Of a DNA stretch of 64,000 bases, positions 11,175 through 23,071 are shown piece after piece. How positions within the stretch are numbered: position 1 is the first letter of the stretch; each line of letters opens with the position of its first letter. The position numbers and the translations under genes are program-made. Under the pieces are notes generated by a model. It was not told the origin of the DNA. It ran no database searches and saw nothing but the letters and a program-made list of their open reading frames with translations. The stretch is from positions 13,588,501 through 13,652,500 of the forward strand of contig OW285190.1 of NCBI GenBank assembly GCA_935421135.1, read 5' to 3'. The stretch is from Bugulina stolonifera (taxonomy: Eukaryota > Bryozoa > Gymnolaemata > Cheilostomatida > Bugulidae).

Positions 11175-14100
11175 ATGGCAGCATTGAAAGACTTTCTTAG
11201 TGAGAATATAGTGGATAAAGATGAAAAGAAAGTGGAATGGAGCACGGTATTTGGTGCTGGCAAAACTGTTGGACTCTACTACTCGGCTCACTGGTGTCCT
11301 CCATGCAGGAAGTTCACGCCTCTGCTTGCTGAATTCTATAAAAAGTTGAAAGGAACTGATCAGGGTAAAGATTTTGAGATCATATTTGTCAGCTCAGATT
11401 CAGATGAAGCTTCATTTAAAGATTATTACAAGGACATGCCCTGGCTGGCTCTCAAGTTTGAAGAAAGACAAATCAAAGTAAGTCTAGGCTATATATTCTC
11501 AGTAAATGTTGACTGTTTAGTTTAATTTGTAAATTTCATTGTTGCATTTAATAATTTTGGAATTGGCTAACAGTATTTTCACATGTATAAAAGCATGTAG
11601 TTTGAGTCTCATCTGTAATGTAGACCTGTAAAATACATGTATGTTTCTTTCACTCTTTTGTTTTTAATTGGTATTTCAAATTGTTTGGTTTTCCAGTTTA
11701 GTTTCATATATTTGTCCGGAACTATACGAGTCATGATGATTACCAAGTTCCATGTTGTAGTCATTCTGGTATATTCTGTTGATGTGCTGACTATGCCTAT
11801 ATATGATCAGCAGAGCACCTTGCATAACTTGTCATCATCATGACTTTCTATGCAAGGTGCTCCGCTTACTATGCCGGTATATAGTCAGCAGAGCACCTTG
11901 CATAGCTAGTCATCATCATGACTAATCAATGTGTAGTCTGATGGAAATAATACTATAGGCAAACACTTTATATTTGGGTAATAGATTAAATTTATTGAAT
12001 GATAGAGTAATCAATATGTTCTATTGTATATAGCAATAAATTATTTCCTATCTACCTAGTATGTTGTGTGCTCTGTGGCTCTGAGTTTCTACACTATTGA
12101 ATGATCAGTGTTATAAAGCTGTCGTTTGTTATATGTACATAGGCTGACCTATCAAAGAAGCATGGTATCAGAGGTATTCCCACATTGGTAATTGTTAATG
12201 GGGAAACAGGAGAGACCATTACCAATAAAGGCAAGTACATGACTGTGTAAGCTGTAGTTTCGGTTCTTTATCCATGCCTAGCCCTTGGTTAGATGATTCC
12301 ATGTAAGAATTCATGGTTGTCTGAAAAAAAACTATTTTCTGCACATGCCATTCCATCTACATGTAGCTATAATTAGACTCTCAGCTAGGTTGAGTCTGAA
12401 CTGATGTAATAACATATCAACAGTCAGCCTAATTGTCTCTGATAAGCTGTTATCTGTAGGCTATATGGGATTAGGCGGCTAGTTCATTCCATTAGCCTGA
12501 GTTTCGAAGCTTTGGGTTATGTTCCACCACCAGCATATCCTTGTGCAAACCCTTGTGGAAGGTTTGGCACTGATGATACAAAAGAACAATTACTGCAGTA
12601 GCTATTAACTATCTGTGTTGTAAGATAAGACTTCGGCAAAGTATATTAAGTTTTATCTGGTGTGTAGTCAGTGCTGTAAATTATGTGAACTAGACCAGGC
12701 TCATTTAATAGTTTGATAATAGTAGGCTCAGCTGTGTAATGAATTTTTAGTTGTGCGCCCTTTGCTGGTGTAGTGGTTATTAATTATAATAATAATGGCA
12801 GACCCTCAATTTTGAGTATGTCAGTGGTATTTTTATATACCACAGCTAGGTGTGTTTTATTTTATAGTAGTGTGTGAGCGTACTAAGTTCTCACCACCAC
12901 TCTTCAATTACTGCGTGTTAAGAACCCAACGTGAAGCATTGCTACAAGACCAGAACAGTCAGTGCTGGTACCACCATTTTACACCTGCCCCGTCGTGATG
13001 TGGCTGCTCTTGTATCAAAGACGGCAGAGGTGGATCTTTATCCTGCCTGTATATGAAATACACGCAGGGAACCTCCATTATTTTATGTCCTGATCCTGTA
13101 AGAAAATCATTGGGTTTTCCTTCACCTGAAAACACCAGTTTATTCACCCATTGTATTGAGTATACTGTATGTGTGTACTGATTAATGATGTATATAATCT
13201 ATCTATGACCTTGACACTATTGCAGGCCGTGAGAAGGTGATGAGTGACCCCGATGGATTCCCGTGGCCTCCATTGAGTTTTGCTGAGATCTTCTATGATG
13301 GTGACTTTATTGGAAAGGATGGAGCTGTGGTGAAGGGTGAAGAATTTAAGTCAAAGGTCAAGGGTGTATATTTCTCTGCTCACTGGGTAAGCTATAGTTT
13401 AATAGTGCATACAACACAGGTGGTGTGCTCATGACTTGTGAACTATAATGTGAACCTGTCTTCCTCTATTCTTATTCTTCAGCAGCAAAAGCAAGGTAGG
13501 GAAGACAACTTTGCATTACAATCAATGTGGGTGGTCATAAGTAAGGTTTATCAGATTTAAATGGTGTAATTAATACTAAAGTCATGGTGATTTGCATTTC
13601 TAATTAACAATATTAAGTTGATCATTGATGACTATGGAATTTACAATCAATTGACAAATAATTGTACATGTTGCACAATATACTGTAAGTAGTAGCAGAT
13701 AGGCCTACATGTTTTTGGTCCTAGTGTCTGGAATTCAGTTTCAGCAAGATGAAAGCAATTCTCAACATATCTGTCAATATATAAATAGTAGTTACTGGAG
13801 ATTAATACGTACTTTGGTAACGACAATAGCTGAGATAATTATCAGTGTATGGTTTCCTCATACTGATCATTCTACTACATACATTAGCACTTCCTTGTTC
13901 TTAACCAAAATAGAATAACAGTATATGGGTTGTGAATATTTATCTTAATAATACTGATTTACCAGTAGTATTACCACTGTCTACCAATGATTATCCAATT
14001 TCATTGCTCTTGATCCTCTCGATTCATTCGACATACCTACTATTTCTTACTACACCCATATCTTATGTTACTCATAACATCTCTGCTATATTTTATTAGC

Positions 14101-17100
14101 TGTGACAGAGTAAACAGACTAAACAGTAAAGATAACTGCACTTTGCAAACTTTGTTGCAACATTAAAAAATCCGACTTCCTTGCCAGCTGTTGTATCATG
14201 AAAGGTGTCTCTGTGTCATCTTGACAACTGGTTGAGATTAAGGCTAGTGCTTGGTGAAATTACCCATCAGGTTCCAACTAGTTGACTTTGACATTTTGCT
14301 GTAGATGACAGAGTAGGCAATGTTACACTTACCTCTATATTTACGCGTACATTCATGTGGGGGATACATGTACAATGATCTCTATACGTACATACACCGT
14401 CTCCCTTATGAAGGTATATGTACAATGATCTATATACATGTACATAGACAGATTGTCTACTGTGTGAAGGTACTAGTACAATGATCTCTATATTTACATA
14501 CAGTGTCCACCATGCAGAGGTTTTACTCCTCAACTCGTCAAAACCTACAATAAGCTCAAGGAAAGTGGAAAAGAATTTGAAATAATCTTTGCATCATCAG
14601 ACAGAGATGAGAAATCTTTCAATGAATACTTTGGTGAGATGCCGTGGCTATCTCTGCCATTTGGTGACAAGAGGAAAGAGAAACTATCGGAATACTGTAA
14701 TGTGGAAGGTAATTAGTATAATGTGTCAGTAGATATAAAGGATATGTAAACAGGGCATGTATACTTGTACATGTAACTAACTAATTTTATTAATTGCAAT
14801 CTCTTTGGATAAAGCTAATATTATGTGGTGTATATGTTATGTTCTACATCTACCTGACATGGCATACTAAGTGTGCTATATTATGCAAGCCTGTTTCTAA
14901 AATTATTCCATGCTTCTAAAGCGAGCATTGTTTAAAAACTTAGCCTACCAGCTGCTACTTTCCATGTCCAAGTACCTGGTCTTTAACAGTATTAGGTGGA
15001 TGGTTGACTGTAGAATTTTAATGAATCAAAGCATACCCACCCGTAGCCTAATATATTGGGGGAGTAGAACTCGGGTTAATATAGTCTAGTCTGGTAAATG
15101 GTACTGGTGATATATCTGTAGTTTTGTGTTCTGCTAAAACACAATGTTTCTCACGTAAGGACTTTGGTTTTGTTGTCTTGTTTATTCTCAGTCACAGTTT
15201 TTATTAGAATGTTGTTTTAACATATTTAGTTGTATCATGTACATTATCAAAGTGCATATGAACTTGGTTTATGTCATGATTATTATACAAAACTGTAATT
15301 TCTTGGAGTTTTCCACTCAATGTCATGTTGCAGTTGTTGGGGGAGGCAATTCCAATAAGCATATAGATTTCCTATTTCACTGTCATAGTAAATGGTGTAA
15401 GATAGTAAATTATATGAGCAAGTAGTTGCCTATGTTATTACAATGGAACAGTGATAAAATGGATTTACATTGTGAACTGGGATTAAATTTTCCCACTCTT
15501 GTGAACTCTGTACTACATCATAACGTCGTATAACTTATTGTGGTGAATACTTGTGTTAACTCAGGTATTCCAACCTTGGCCATCTTTGATGCCGAAGACA
15601 AGAAGATAACATTTGACGGTAGATCATCCGTAGGGGGAGACCCTGGGGGTAAAGAGTTTCCATGGCTACCTAAGGCTATGAATGTACTCAATGATGATAC
15701 AGCTGGGTGTATCAATGAAAAGGCATGCCTCATCTACTTTACTGGTAGGTGTAGTAGACTGTGAATACCCTTACAGCTATGTACATGTGTTTAGTACAGT
15801 AGTGACCCATTTCCCAAAGAGATCCGTCTCACTAACTAGTAAATATTAGTTTTTGTAAAATTTCTTTTCAATGGAATATTCGTGTATATGGTCATGTGTC
15901 AAACTTGTTCTAGTTACTACCATTAGCATAAGAGTTGCTAATTGCTACTTTATGCACAAATTGTAACATCTATTTTAGTAATGCCTACCCAGAGAATGCT
16001 CTGTTTGTTATTCCAATGTTTATCCATGGAACATGCAGCATTGACTGTAATTTTCTTTTGGCGTTTTATTTTTAACGGACAAAATAAGATCAATTTATTG
16101 TGAAAAATAATTAACCGTGATGCATTGTATAGTATAAGAAATGTGACGTAGGTAGCCTGTGTTCATGTAATACATGGTGACCCACAGTCATGTGTATGTC
16201 ACATGTAGCCTATATACATTCTATGGGGTTATAATATAAATGTAAATAACTAATAATGTTAATTATTTGTGTTCCGGTCACCAAGTTGACTGAATTGAAA
16301 ATGTGTGTCTAGAACTAATGGTACTTGTACTTTAGTAGTAACTGAGTGTCGGTAGATTGCTCGGAGTTATCTTCTCAATGTGTTATATGAACTATGTCAA
16401 CACTTGCAGAGCTTAGATAAATAGAGTATAGTGTAGTACTACATGTTACTGAATGGTAGAACTTCACCAGATAATGTTTCTGCTTCTACAATTGTAGATG
16501 GAAAGGATGAAAGTGTAAAGGCAGCCAAGGAACAGCTGCAGCCAGTAGCTGATAAGGAGTTTGACCCAGACCAGGACAACCAAGATGTGCTCTTTTTTTA
16601 CACAGCTGATGTTAGTATACCCTATATATTTATAGTCTACTTACATGTACATACATGTGCATTGTACTTATATGTACATGTATGTATCTGTAGTGTACTT
16701 TTATGTATGTACCTAAAATATACTTATATGTGTATACCTACAGTGTACTTACATGTTGTATGTACCTACAATATACTTATATGTGTATACCTACAGTGTA
16801 CTTACATGTACATGTATATACTTACATTTATATACCTATAGTGTACTTACATTTTTAAAACACTTACAGTGTGCTTATATGTATATACCTCTAGTCTACC
16901 TACATGTATATGCTTACATGTATATACCTACAAATATACCGGTATGAGCACCATTTATATAGTACATGGACTACTAATGGAAGGATAACTCCTCTGTCTA
17001 GAGAAGTTATGCACACAATGCCCATAATACTAATACTTTGTCTCCATGTTATATATCAATATTTTACTATACTAATGTATTCAACTGTTTGACCTGGATG

Positions 17101-17431
17101 TACAAAAATGTGCTTTGCCTACGCATATAATATACATGTAATTGTTTTACCTGCACATATAATATACATGTAATTGTTTTACCTGCACATATAATATACA
17201 TGTAATTGTTTTACTTGTGTGTACATATTGTATTGTATCTCGTACTAGGATGATGATCTAGTAGACTCCCTGAAATCTTTTGCTAAACTGAAACAGAAGG
17301 AGCCATTCATTGCAATAGTAAATATTCCAGCCCAGGAGGTCACAGAATACTCTGGTGAGTTCACTGAAGCAGCCATAGCAGAGTTTGTAGCCGACTTCAA
17401 GGCAGGTAAAATCGCCAGCAGATCCATGTAA
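11175..17431 (+). CDS. NXN: Nucleoredoxin (thioredoxin-like redox protein), complete
   Basis: Seven exons: 11175-11477, 12143-12230, 13226-13386, 14504-14708, 15565-15744, 16498-16610, 17249-17431 (TAA); 410 aa, close to the usual size near 430. The start ATG has a favourable context (aatcATGG). Two thioredoxin-like domains carry WCPPC: residues 40-44 in exon 1, and W184/CPPC 185-188, where an intron separates the Trp from CPPC. Each domain has the family's EIIF(V/A)SSD and MPWL motifs and a later GIPTL with the cis-Pro. The last two exons encode the C-terminal DVLFFYTAD segment and a third, cysteine-poor thioredoxin-like fold. Known nucleoredoxins are cytosolic/nuclear dithiol oxidoreductases that bind Dishevelled; that partner is not visible here. 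Intron 2 has a GC donor (gcaagt at 12231). Confidence 0.93.
11789..11924. repeat. 79-bp direct repeat containing an inverted core
   Basis: Two diverged copies of a roughly 57-bp sequence (cagagcaccttgcata and gtcatcatcatgact are shared) start at about 11789 and 11868. Between them lies tatgcaaggtgctc, an inverted copy of the core, so the segment can fold. It sits in nucleoredoxin intron 1. Confidence 0.7.
14290..14505. repeat. Degenerate tandem repeat of about 60 bp abutting a splice acceptor
   Basis: Repeated gtacaatgatct(c)tata-type units, each with (ac)atac-like 3' parts, occupy the end of nucleoredoxin intron 3. The last unit supplies the acceptor (tttacatacag, ending 14503). Confidence 0.55.
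16620..16945. repeat. Degenerate tacatgtata-rich repeat in nucleoredoxin intron 6
   Basis: Irregular repetition of tatacctacagtgtacttac-like units immediately after the exon ending at 16610. The period is variable, around 30-40 bp. Confidence 0.6.
17123..17215. repeat. 32-bp tandem repeat, three copies
   Basis: Three nearly identical units built on catataatatacatgtaat then tgttttacctg, period 32 bp. They lie just upstream of the last nucleoredoxin exon. Confidence 0.85.
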
Positions 17432-19150
17432 GCTGTATTGTTACCTGCGACATGCAGTGGCCAAACTACAAGCAATATCACTGCAGAAACTGATTTTATG
17501 ATGGTCTGGTTTTGTTCTGTCGAGAGTTGCCCTCTCATATCTCAAATATCATGGATTAAATGTAATAACTATATTATATTTGTGTGGTGTATTAAATGAT
17601 ATTATTACGGTCACAGGATCATATTGGTGTTTAATATGAAATAATTCGGTTTATTTATAGATAATAATTTAATTTTATGTTGTGCTTCTTCAGATAAAAG
17701 TTACTCATTGATTACTTTAGTAGTATATTATCTCAGATTATATCTCTTTTCCATTCTATTTATTGATCAACATTAGTGTGACTTTTAGACACGATTTATA
17801 TAAACTACTAATAAAGAATCAAGGATCTGTCGGCACACACAAAGTTGAGTTGTTGTTTCTATTTATAGAGGAACCTAGGCTAGGTTGTTGATAGTAAAGA
17901 TATTGGCCTAGGTTCCAAGTTCTCCAAAATACTAGCTGTGCATGTTGGGTTTATATCATAAATATGCTCCTAGAAAACAATTTAGGTGCTGCTATGCAGT
18001 TGACTGGTATTATTTGCTGCATGAACAGCAACGCACAGTATCAAATAACTTGCTTACTTCCTGCTTTTAACAAATACTGTTTCTGTTCTAGTAAGTGTAC
18101 AGTGTACAGAAATGGCAGTAAGGCTGATATATTCCTTTAAAATTTCAACTTGATCAAAACTCATGGCAATATTTGGATCTTTTGGAAGTTGAGTCTCATA
18201 GTGCATGACATGCTAAATCTGGCGAAATTTTGCCAATTTCCTGGAAATTGATGAATACATTTCATATTACATGTAATTTAATTCATAACTGTAATCAGAC
18301 CTTCTATTATTCATGTGCTGGCTTTCATAGTATTTTATTTCTCATTTTTGCAAAGGTAACTTGATATGATAATAGTATTTCACAATTTTGTGACAAATGA
18401 AATGCACTCACTGCCTATTAGTAAGCTTCATGTGATATAATAGTAGCTGGTTGCATGTTGTTATACACTTTGACTAAATATTACAATGTTATTTGACGTT
18501 ATATAATATACACATTGCCTTCACTACCCTGCATAGTTCATAGATATTATAACATCAATAGTGTTGTGTATTATTAGCCCATGGACAAGGTAATTATGGA
18601 GCAAAGGGTCTCATTGTAATATTATGAAATAGAGATAATTATATTACGACTTGATACTAATTCATTCATAATAAGGATATGGATACAGTATAATAGTATC
18701 AATTATTCCTGTGATGCTGTCTCTCTAGACGCGTCACTCTCATTCATCAGCTGATGATGACATGCCACCCACTCCTTAATTCCGCTACCATGTGATATCA
18801 CAGTCATGTTCTTGCATCTAACCCTGATGGTGTTTGTAACTACTGATTAGTACATGTTTACTTGACAAACTTCTATCATAAATAATTATTACTGAAAGTT
18901 ACACTAAATATTGCATACAAAATGTCTTAAAAATAGATTTCAAAATACAAAGGCATATAGTATGTAGTGTTATGGAGCAAATGACAGTGTGAATTGATGA
19001 TTATTGTATGACTTATATAAAACAGCTACCGAGAACAAAACATGATATCTAGAATTAGGTTACGCTTTACTACCATCTTTGGTCAATTCTGTTTACGGAA
19101 AAGTTGGTAACAGTTCTCCAAGACAATGTACATCACATGGAACGGCACTT
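17432..19150. other. Spacer between nucleoredoxin and the intronless GPCR
   Basis: No coding frame recognised. It holds a candidate nucleoredoxin poly(A) signal (AATAAA, 17810-17815). The rest is AT-rich and should include both 3' UTRs, since the two genes converge. Confidence 0.5.
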
Positions 19151-20482
19151 CTAGCTGTAAAAATCTTTCTTGCAGGAACATCGACTCAAAATCTGTTTAA
19201 ATGCCATTCTAAAATCGGGACTGAAAATAGTATATATGATGGGGTTCATGGCGCAATTAAAGTACCCTAGCCAAGTAACAAAGTGAATCGCAGGCATGGG
19301 TATACTGCAATCAGTACAGAAAGGTTGTATTACGGCAAATATAAAAAATGGCAGCCAACACGTTATAAATACTCCTGTTATAATGAGTAATGTTCGAAAT
19401 GCTTTTCTTTCCCGCTTTTGAGCTATTATTTCTTGTTGAGTCTTTTTGTTTTCGGTATGTTTTTTATTTAATAGTGAAACATTGTTGAATAATTGTTGGA
19501 AACTTGATCTCCGACTTGGATTAGCCTGTGGTTGTACCACAAGACATTTGTTAGGTGAAGAGGAGGTGTTTATGTTTGTCTCCTCTAAGTTCACCGAAGA
19601 ACTAGCTTCGTCCCACGAGTTGCTACTGCTGCCGTTAAGCGTGTTCAAATTTATGGAACTATTATTGTTGAGTAGAGTTTCGGTAGTGTCGCTTTGTGGG
19701 ATCTCGTTCTCTACTAATACTTGCGGTATTGTTTCTCTATTACCATTCTGTTTAATTTGCGTTTTAAATTTTTTCCGTCTAACACGATAACGTATAACCA
19801 AGAATATTTTTGTATAAATACCTAATATAATAGCACATGGTAAGTAAAACGCTCCAACTGTTGAGTAAATAGTGTAGCCCTTGTTCTGTGAAATAATACA
19901 GCTTCCTTCAACTTGCTCAGTCTTCCAACCAAATAGTGGTGGTAGGCAAATAGTTGCTGAAAGAAGCCACGCTCCAACTATCATTCCTGGTACTAAACAT
20001 CTGTGTTTCCTACTACTTGAGTTACTGTACGAGATGTCTGTAACCATTTTATATCGATCGACTGCAATGGCGACTAGGTGAAGGATACTTGAGGTGCAGA
20101 ATAACACGTCAACGGTTATAAATGCGATGCATATACTTGTTCCAAATGGCCACCGATCCAGTATCAAATATACAGCAGCCAACGGCATGACCAGAAGTCC
20201 AACAAAAATATCGGCCACAGCTAAAGAAGCCACTAGTTTATTAGCAAGTGAATGTAGTCGTTGGTCTATCTTAACAGCTGCTATGACAAAACCGTTACCA
20301 ATTATCGTCATTATGACTATAACAGAAAGTCCAAATGCCACGAATATGTTATGCCATGGTACAATCCATGTCTTCTCTTTATCTGTATCATTGCAGCATG
20401 ACCAGTTGTCTGCTGTCGGATTTGTCTCTGACAGATTGCCAAAATTGAGAGTGGTGTTTGTTGAGCTGTTTACTTCCATCAT
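19151..20482 (-). CDS. Serotonin-like amine GPCR, intronless, 443 aa
   Basis: A single uninterrupted frame encodes a full seven-helix receptor. The Asn-rich N-terminus has several N-glycosylation sequons (NSS, NTT, NLS, NWS, NDT). TM1 has GNGFVIA. TM2 has LAVAD (Asp91, 2.50). TM3 has Asp125 (3.32), the amine-binding aspartate, then DRY at 142-144. Cys118 and Cys195 fit the conserved disulfide. TM5 reads YTIYSTVGAFYLP, giving S207/T208/A211 at 5.42/5.43/5.46, a pattern like 5-HT1-type receptors. Loop 3 (about 233-357) is long and Asn/Ser-rich. TM6 has CWLPFF (W376) and TM7 has WLGYFN and NPIIY. CSCKK near the end may be palmitoylated. Odd point: DRYKMV in place of the usual DRYWAI/V. Amine-receptor class is firm; serotonin as the ligand is inference. 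Confidence 0.92.
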   Translation of the reverse strand: MMEVNSSTNTTLNFGNLSETNPTADNWSCCNDTDKEKTWIVPWHNIFVAFGLSVIVIMTIIGNGFVIAAVKIDQRLHSLANKLVASLAVADIFVGLLVMPLAAVYLILDRWPFGTSICIAFITVDVLFCTSSILHLVAIAVDRYKMVTDISYSNSSSRKHRCLVPGMIVGAWLLSATICLPPLFGWKTEQVEGSCIISQNKGYTIYSTVGAFYLPCAIILGIYTKIFLVIRYRVRRKKFKTQIKQNGNRETIPQVLVENEIPQSDTTETLLNNNSSINLNTLNGSSSNSWDEASSSVNLEETNINTSSSPNKCLVVQPQANPSRRSSFQQLFNNVSLLNKKHTENKKTQQEIIAQKRERKAFRTLLIITGVFITCWLPFFIFAVIQPFCTDCSIPMPAIHFVTWLGYFNCAMNPIIYTIFSPDFRMAFKQILSRCSCKKDFYS

Positions 20483-21419
20483 GTCTACAATTAATCACGT
20501 CTTGTCTACCTCTGCTACCAGTATAGTTTCTTAAGAAATCTTATATTGCAACCAGCGGAAATAATCAAATCTTCTGTCTTTTCACAGAAAATACTTGATG
20601 CTGGCACACCTGTTCAAGTGCCAAGTCAAGATGTTACTAAGTTTTGTGTAGAGACCAAGCGGAAAATATGCTGCAGAAACTTTAATTATATTCTTCGGTC
20701 TTTCAACTCATGAGAAAGCTTGCGCTTCACTCTTGTGAATGATGCGTCTGTCTTATAATGTATACGGAATCCACCTGCTGCCACTGTCCACTGCTGCCAC
20801 AGTATGATATTAGACTACTTTGACAGTTTACATAGTTATTATTGTAATAACTGATGAATAATTGACAGCAAAATACATTAAGTATCTCCCATCAAGTACG
20901 AGTCTCTTTCATTCGTTCTGCATCGTTCGAATTGAATGGCTTTGTTGTATTACTTGCGTTCCAAATATCAAATAGGGTTTGTCTGTTAGATCAATACAGC
21001 CTAGAAAATATGATAAAAAGAGTATTTAGAATAATGAGGCTAAGTACATGTTGAATTAGATCATAGAATTCGCAACATGCATGCAAATCACAACCAGCAA
21101 TGTTTGATTTCATCTAGACATGCACTTAACATATTAGCGTTGCAGCAATGTCATATTCATATGAAGGGTTAGACCAGGTTATTATGTAAGAAGCTGTATA
21201 TCTATCCTATGTTTTTGAAAATTTACATTTATATCAATATTTAAGGAGAGGTCAATGTTTATGGCACACAAGAACCTTCTCCTGGTCTCAACCTTTGTAG
21301 TCAGCAGTGCTGACTTTGGTCATTGCTCCAACAGGTAATCACTTGTACTATTAAGATCAGCCTTCTTATTTCAATTAACATAAAGTCAAATAACAGCTTG
21401 TAATACGTAGCATGTTTAT

Positions 21420-21512
21420 ACAATGTACAGTGTACTTGTAATTTTCAAGTGCACTGTACATTGTTCATACATACTACAGTCATGTACATTCAACATTGTA
21501 CATGTACAATGT
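21420..21512. repeat. Hairpin plus perfect palindrome
   Basis: Arms 21420-21438 and 21446-21464 (acaatgtacag...) pair over 19 bases with one mismatch and a 7-base loop. A perfect 20-bp palindrome centred on catg (acattgtaca and its reverse complement) follows at 21493-21512. Confidence 0.8.
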
Positions 21513-21784
21513 ACATGTATAAGCTTGAATTCTCAGCAAAATAATACAACTATTTGTGCTATATAAAATTAGTTATTGTATTTGGTAAGATTTACACACC
21601 ATATCTTGCAGCTAGTACAGGGTATAAAAATAATGTAAACTAGGAAAACTAGAACATGAAATAGAAGTTAAAATATATATGACATAACATAGCCTGGGTA
21701 CCAAGGCCACAAGCCAGCAACAGCTGGTTTGAATTAGTGGGTATGGTGTGTAGGTAAGAAATACACTGTGACAACTAAAGCTTA

Positions 21785-22290
21785 GGCCACACTGGCGCGA
21801 ATTTTTTTGCGAATAGCGAATTTTGGCCAAAGGCGAGTTCGCAAATTAGAATCGAGCGTGCCACACTGCAAAAGCTATAAGCAAATTCGCATTGATTTCA
21901 CCCAATGAGGGATCAAAAATTATTATCCTCGGTGATGTTTCTCATTCACTGCAGAACTAGAACTCCGAAAAATGTAAGATAAAATTATAATTAAAATAGA
22001 ATAAAATAAAATAACTATTTATTCTTACTTTTATTCGTTTTACACAATTCTTGCAAACGGAAGTAGTCATTTTATTCATCAGTTAAAATAAAAATTTTAA
22101 TATAATAATTTAAACTCATGATTGGTTGAAAATCTGTGGCTCTGAACACGTGACAGTAACGTGACAAGTAAAAATTGGCCAATCACGACTTAGCGAGTTG
22201 CGAATTAGCTGATTGAGATCAGCGAGTGCGAAATCGCAAATTTTGCGCGAATTCGCACAAAATTTGCGATTTCGCCACTGCAGTGTGGCC
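21785..22290. mobile_element. Non-autonomous TA-flanked transposon (MITE-like)
   Basis: Perfect 10-bp terminal inverted repeats ggccacactg / cagtgtggcc bound a 506-bp element. A TA dinucleotide flanks each end (21783-21784 and 22291-22292), as in Tc1/mariner-type insertions. Inside both ends the sequence is rich in gcgaat/ttcgc words and is itself roughly inverted. No transposase frame is present. Superfamily assignment rests on the TA flanks only. Confidence 0.75.
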
Positions 22291-22825
22291 TACGCATTAC
22301 TAGCTCAGATCACATAGGGCAGATAACTACGTAGTACATCGAAGCGGGGAGTGGTTATTGTTGTGGCAGAGAGTAGAGCTCTACTGTAACTACTGTATTA
22401 TAACCCTTGCAGGAGCTGACCTGTATACTGTCTAGTCTAGTCATTCTACCCGGGTCAACTGGTCTTATGCTGAAAAGGGGCACCTACACTAACAAGATTG
22501 GGGTCCGTGGGCGGCAGATGCCTGTGCAGTACAATCCCAGGGACACCCGATTTTTACTGCAGTAGGTAAGTATGAAGAATAGTTAAGTTAAGAATAGGTA
22601 AGTATAAGACGTTTACTGCGCTGCCCCCTAGTGGGCCATCATGCGGCTAATACAATTGGCCCGTTTGACTGGAAGTTTGGGTTGAACCGGTTCTTGACTA
22701 AAAAAATTGATCAAAACACCATATTACTACTCAGGTTACATAATAGACTTAGAGGATATAAATACACATTATGTACATGTCTATAATAATGTGTTATATA
22801 CATACAATGTATATATAAATATATA

Positions 22826-23071
22826 AGGAAGCAGCCGTGGCTTAAGGGTTAGAATGCTGAACTTTCATGCTGAAGGTTCGAATCCCGGTCACGGTGGTGT
22901 TAGGAAGAGCATCTAGCCACAATTGCTCCTATGCCTCGTATAAAAGTCCTTGCCAAAAAAGACCATGTCATCTGGCCTTTCTCACAGGGAGTTGGCCAGC
23001 ACTGGCACCTGGCAGTGCAAGCTGCAAGGGGCTGGTCATGCCGAGGAGTATAAGCCAGTGAGTTTTTCTTT
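22826..23071 (+). mobile_element. tRNA-derived SINE with 16-bp target-site duplication
   Basis: A tRNA-like head has a pol III A box (tggcttaaggg from 22838) and a B box (ggttcgaatcc, 22875-22885). The acceptor stem no longer pairs as a functional tRNA. A roughly 150-base unrelated body follows, starting taggaagagcatct, and ends in a T-rich tail. The element is bracketed by identical 16-bp repeats (tatatataaatatata, 22810-22825 and 23072-23087). The body start resembles, from memory, the conserved domain of cephalopod-type metazoan SINEs; that link is tentative. Confidence 0.8.

Noticed and set aside
22831..22902. Functional tRNA gene
   Set aside because: A and B boxes are present but the acceptor and T stems do not pair, and the sequence continues into a SINE body with target-site duplications.
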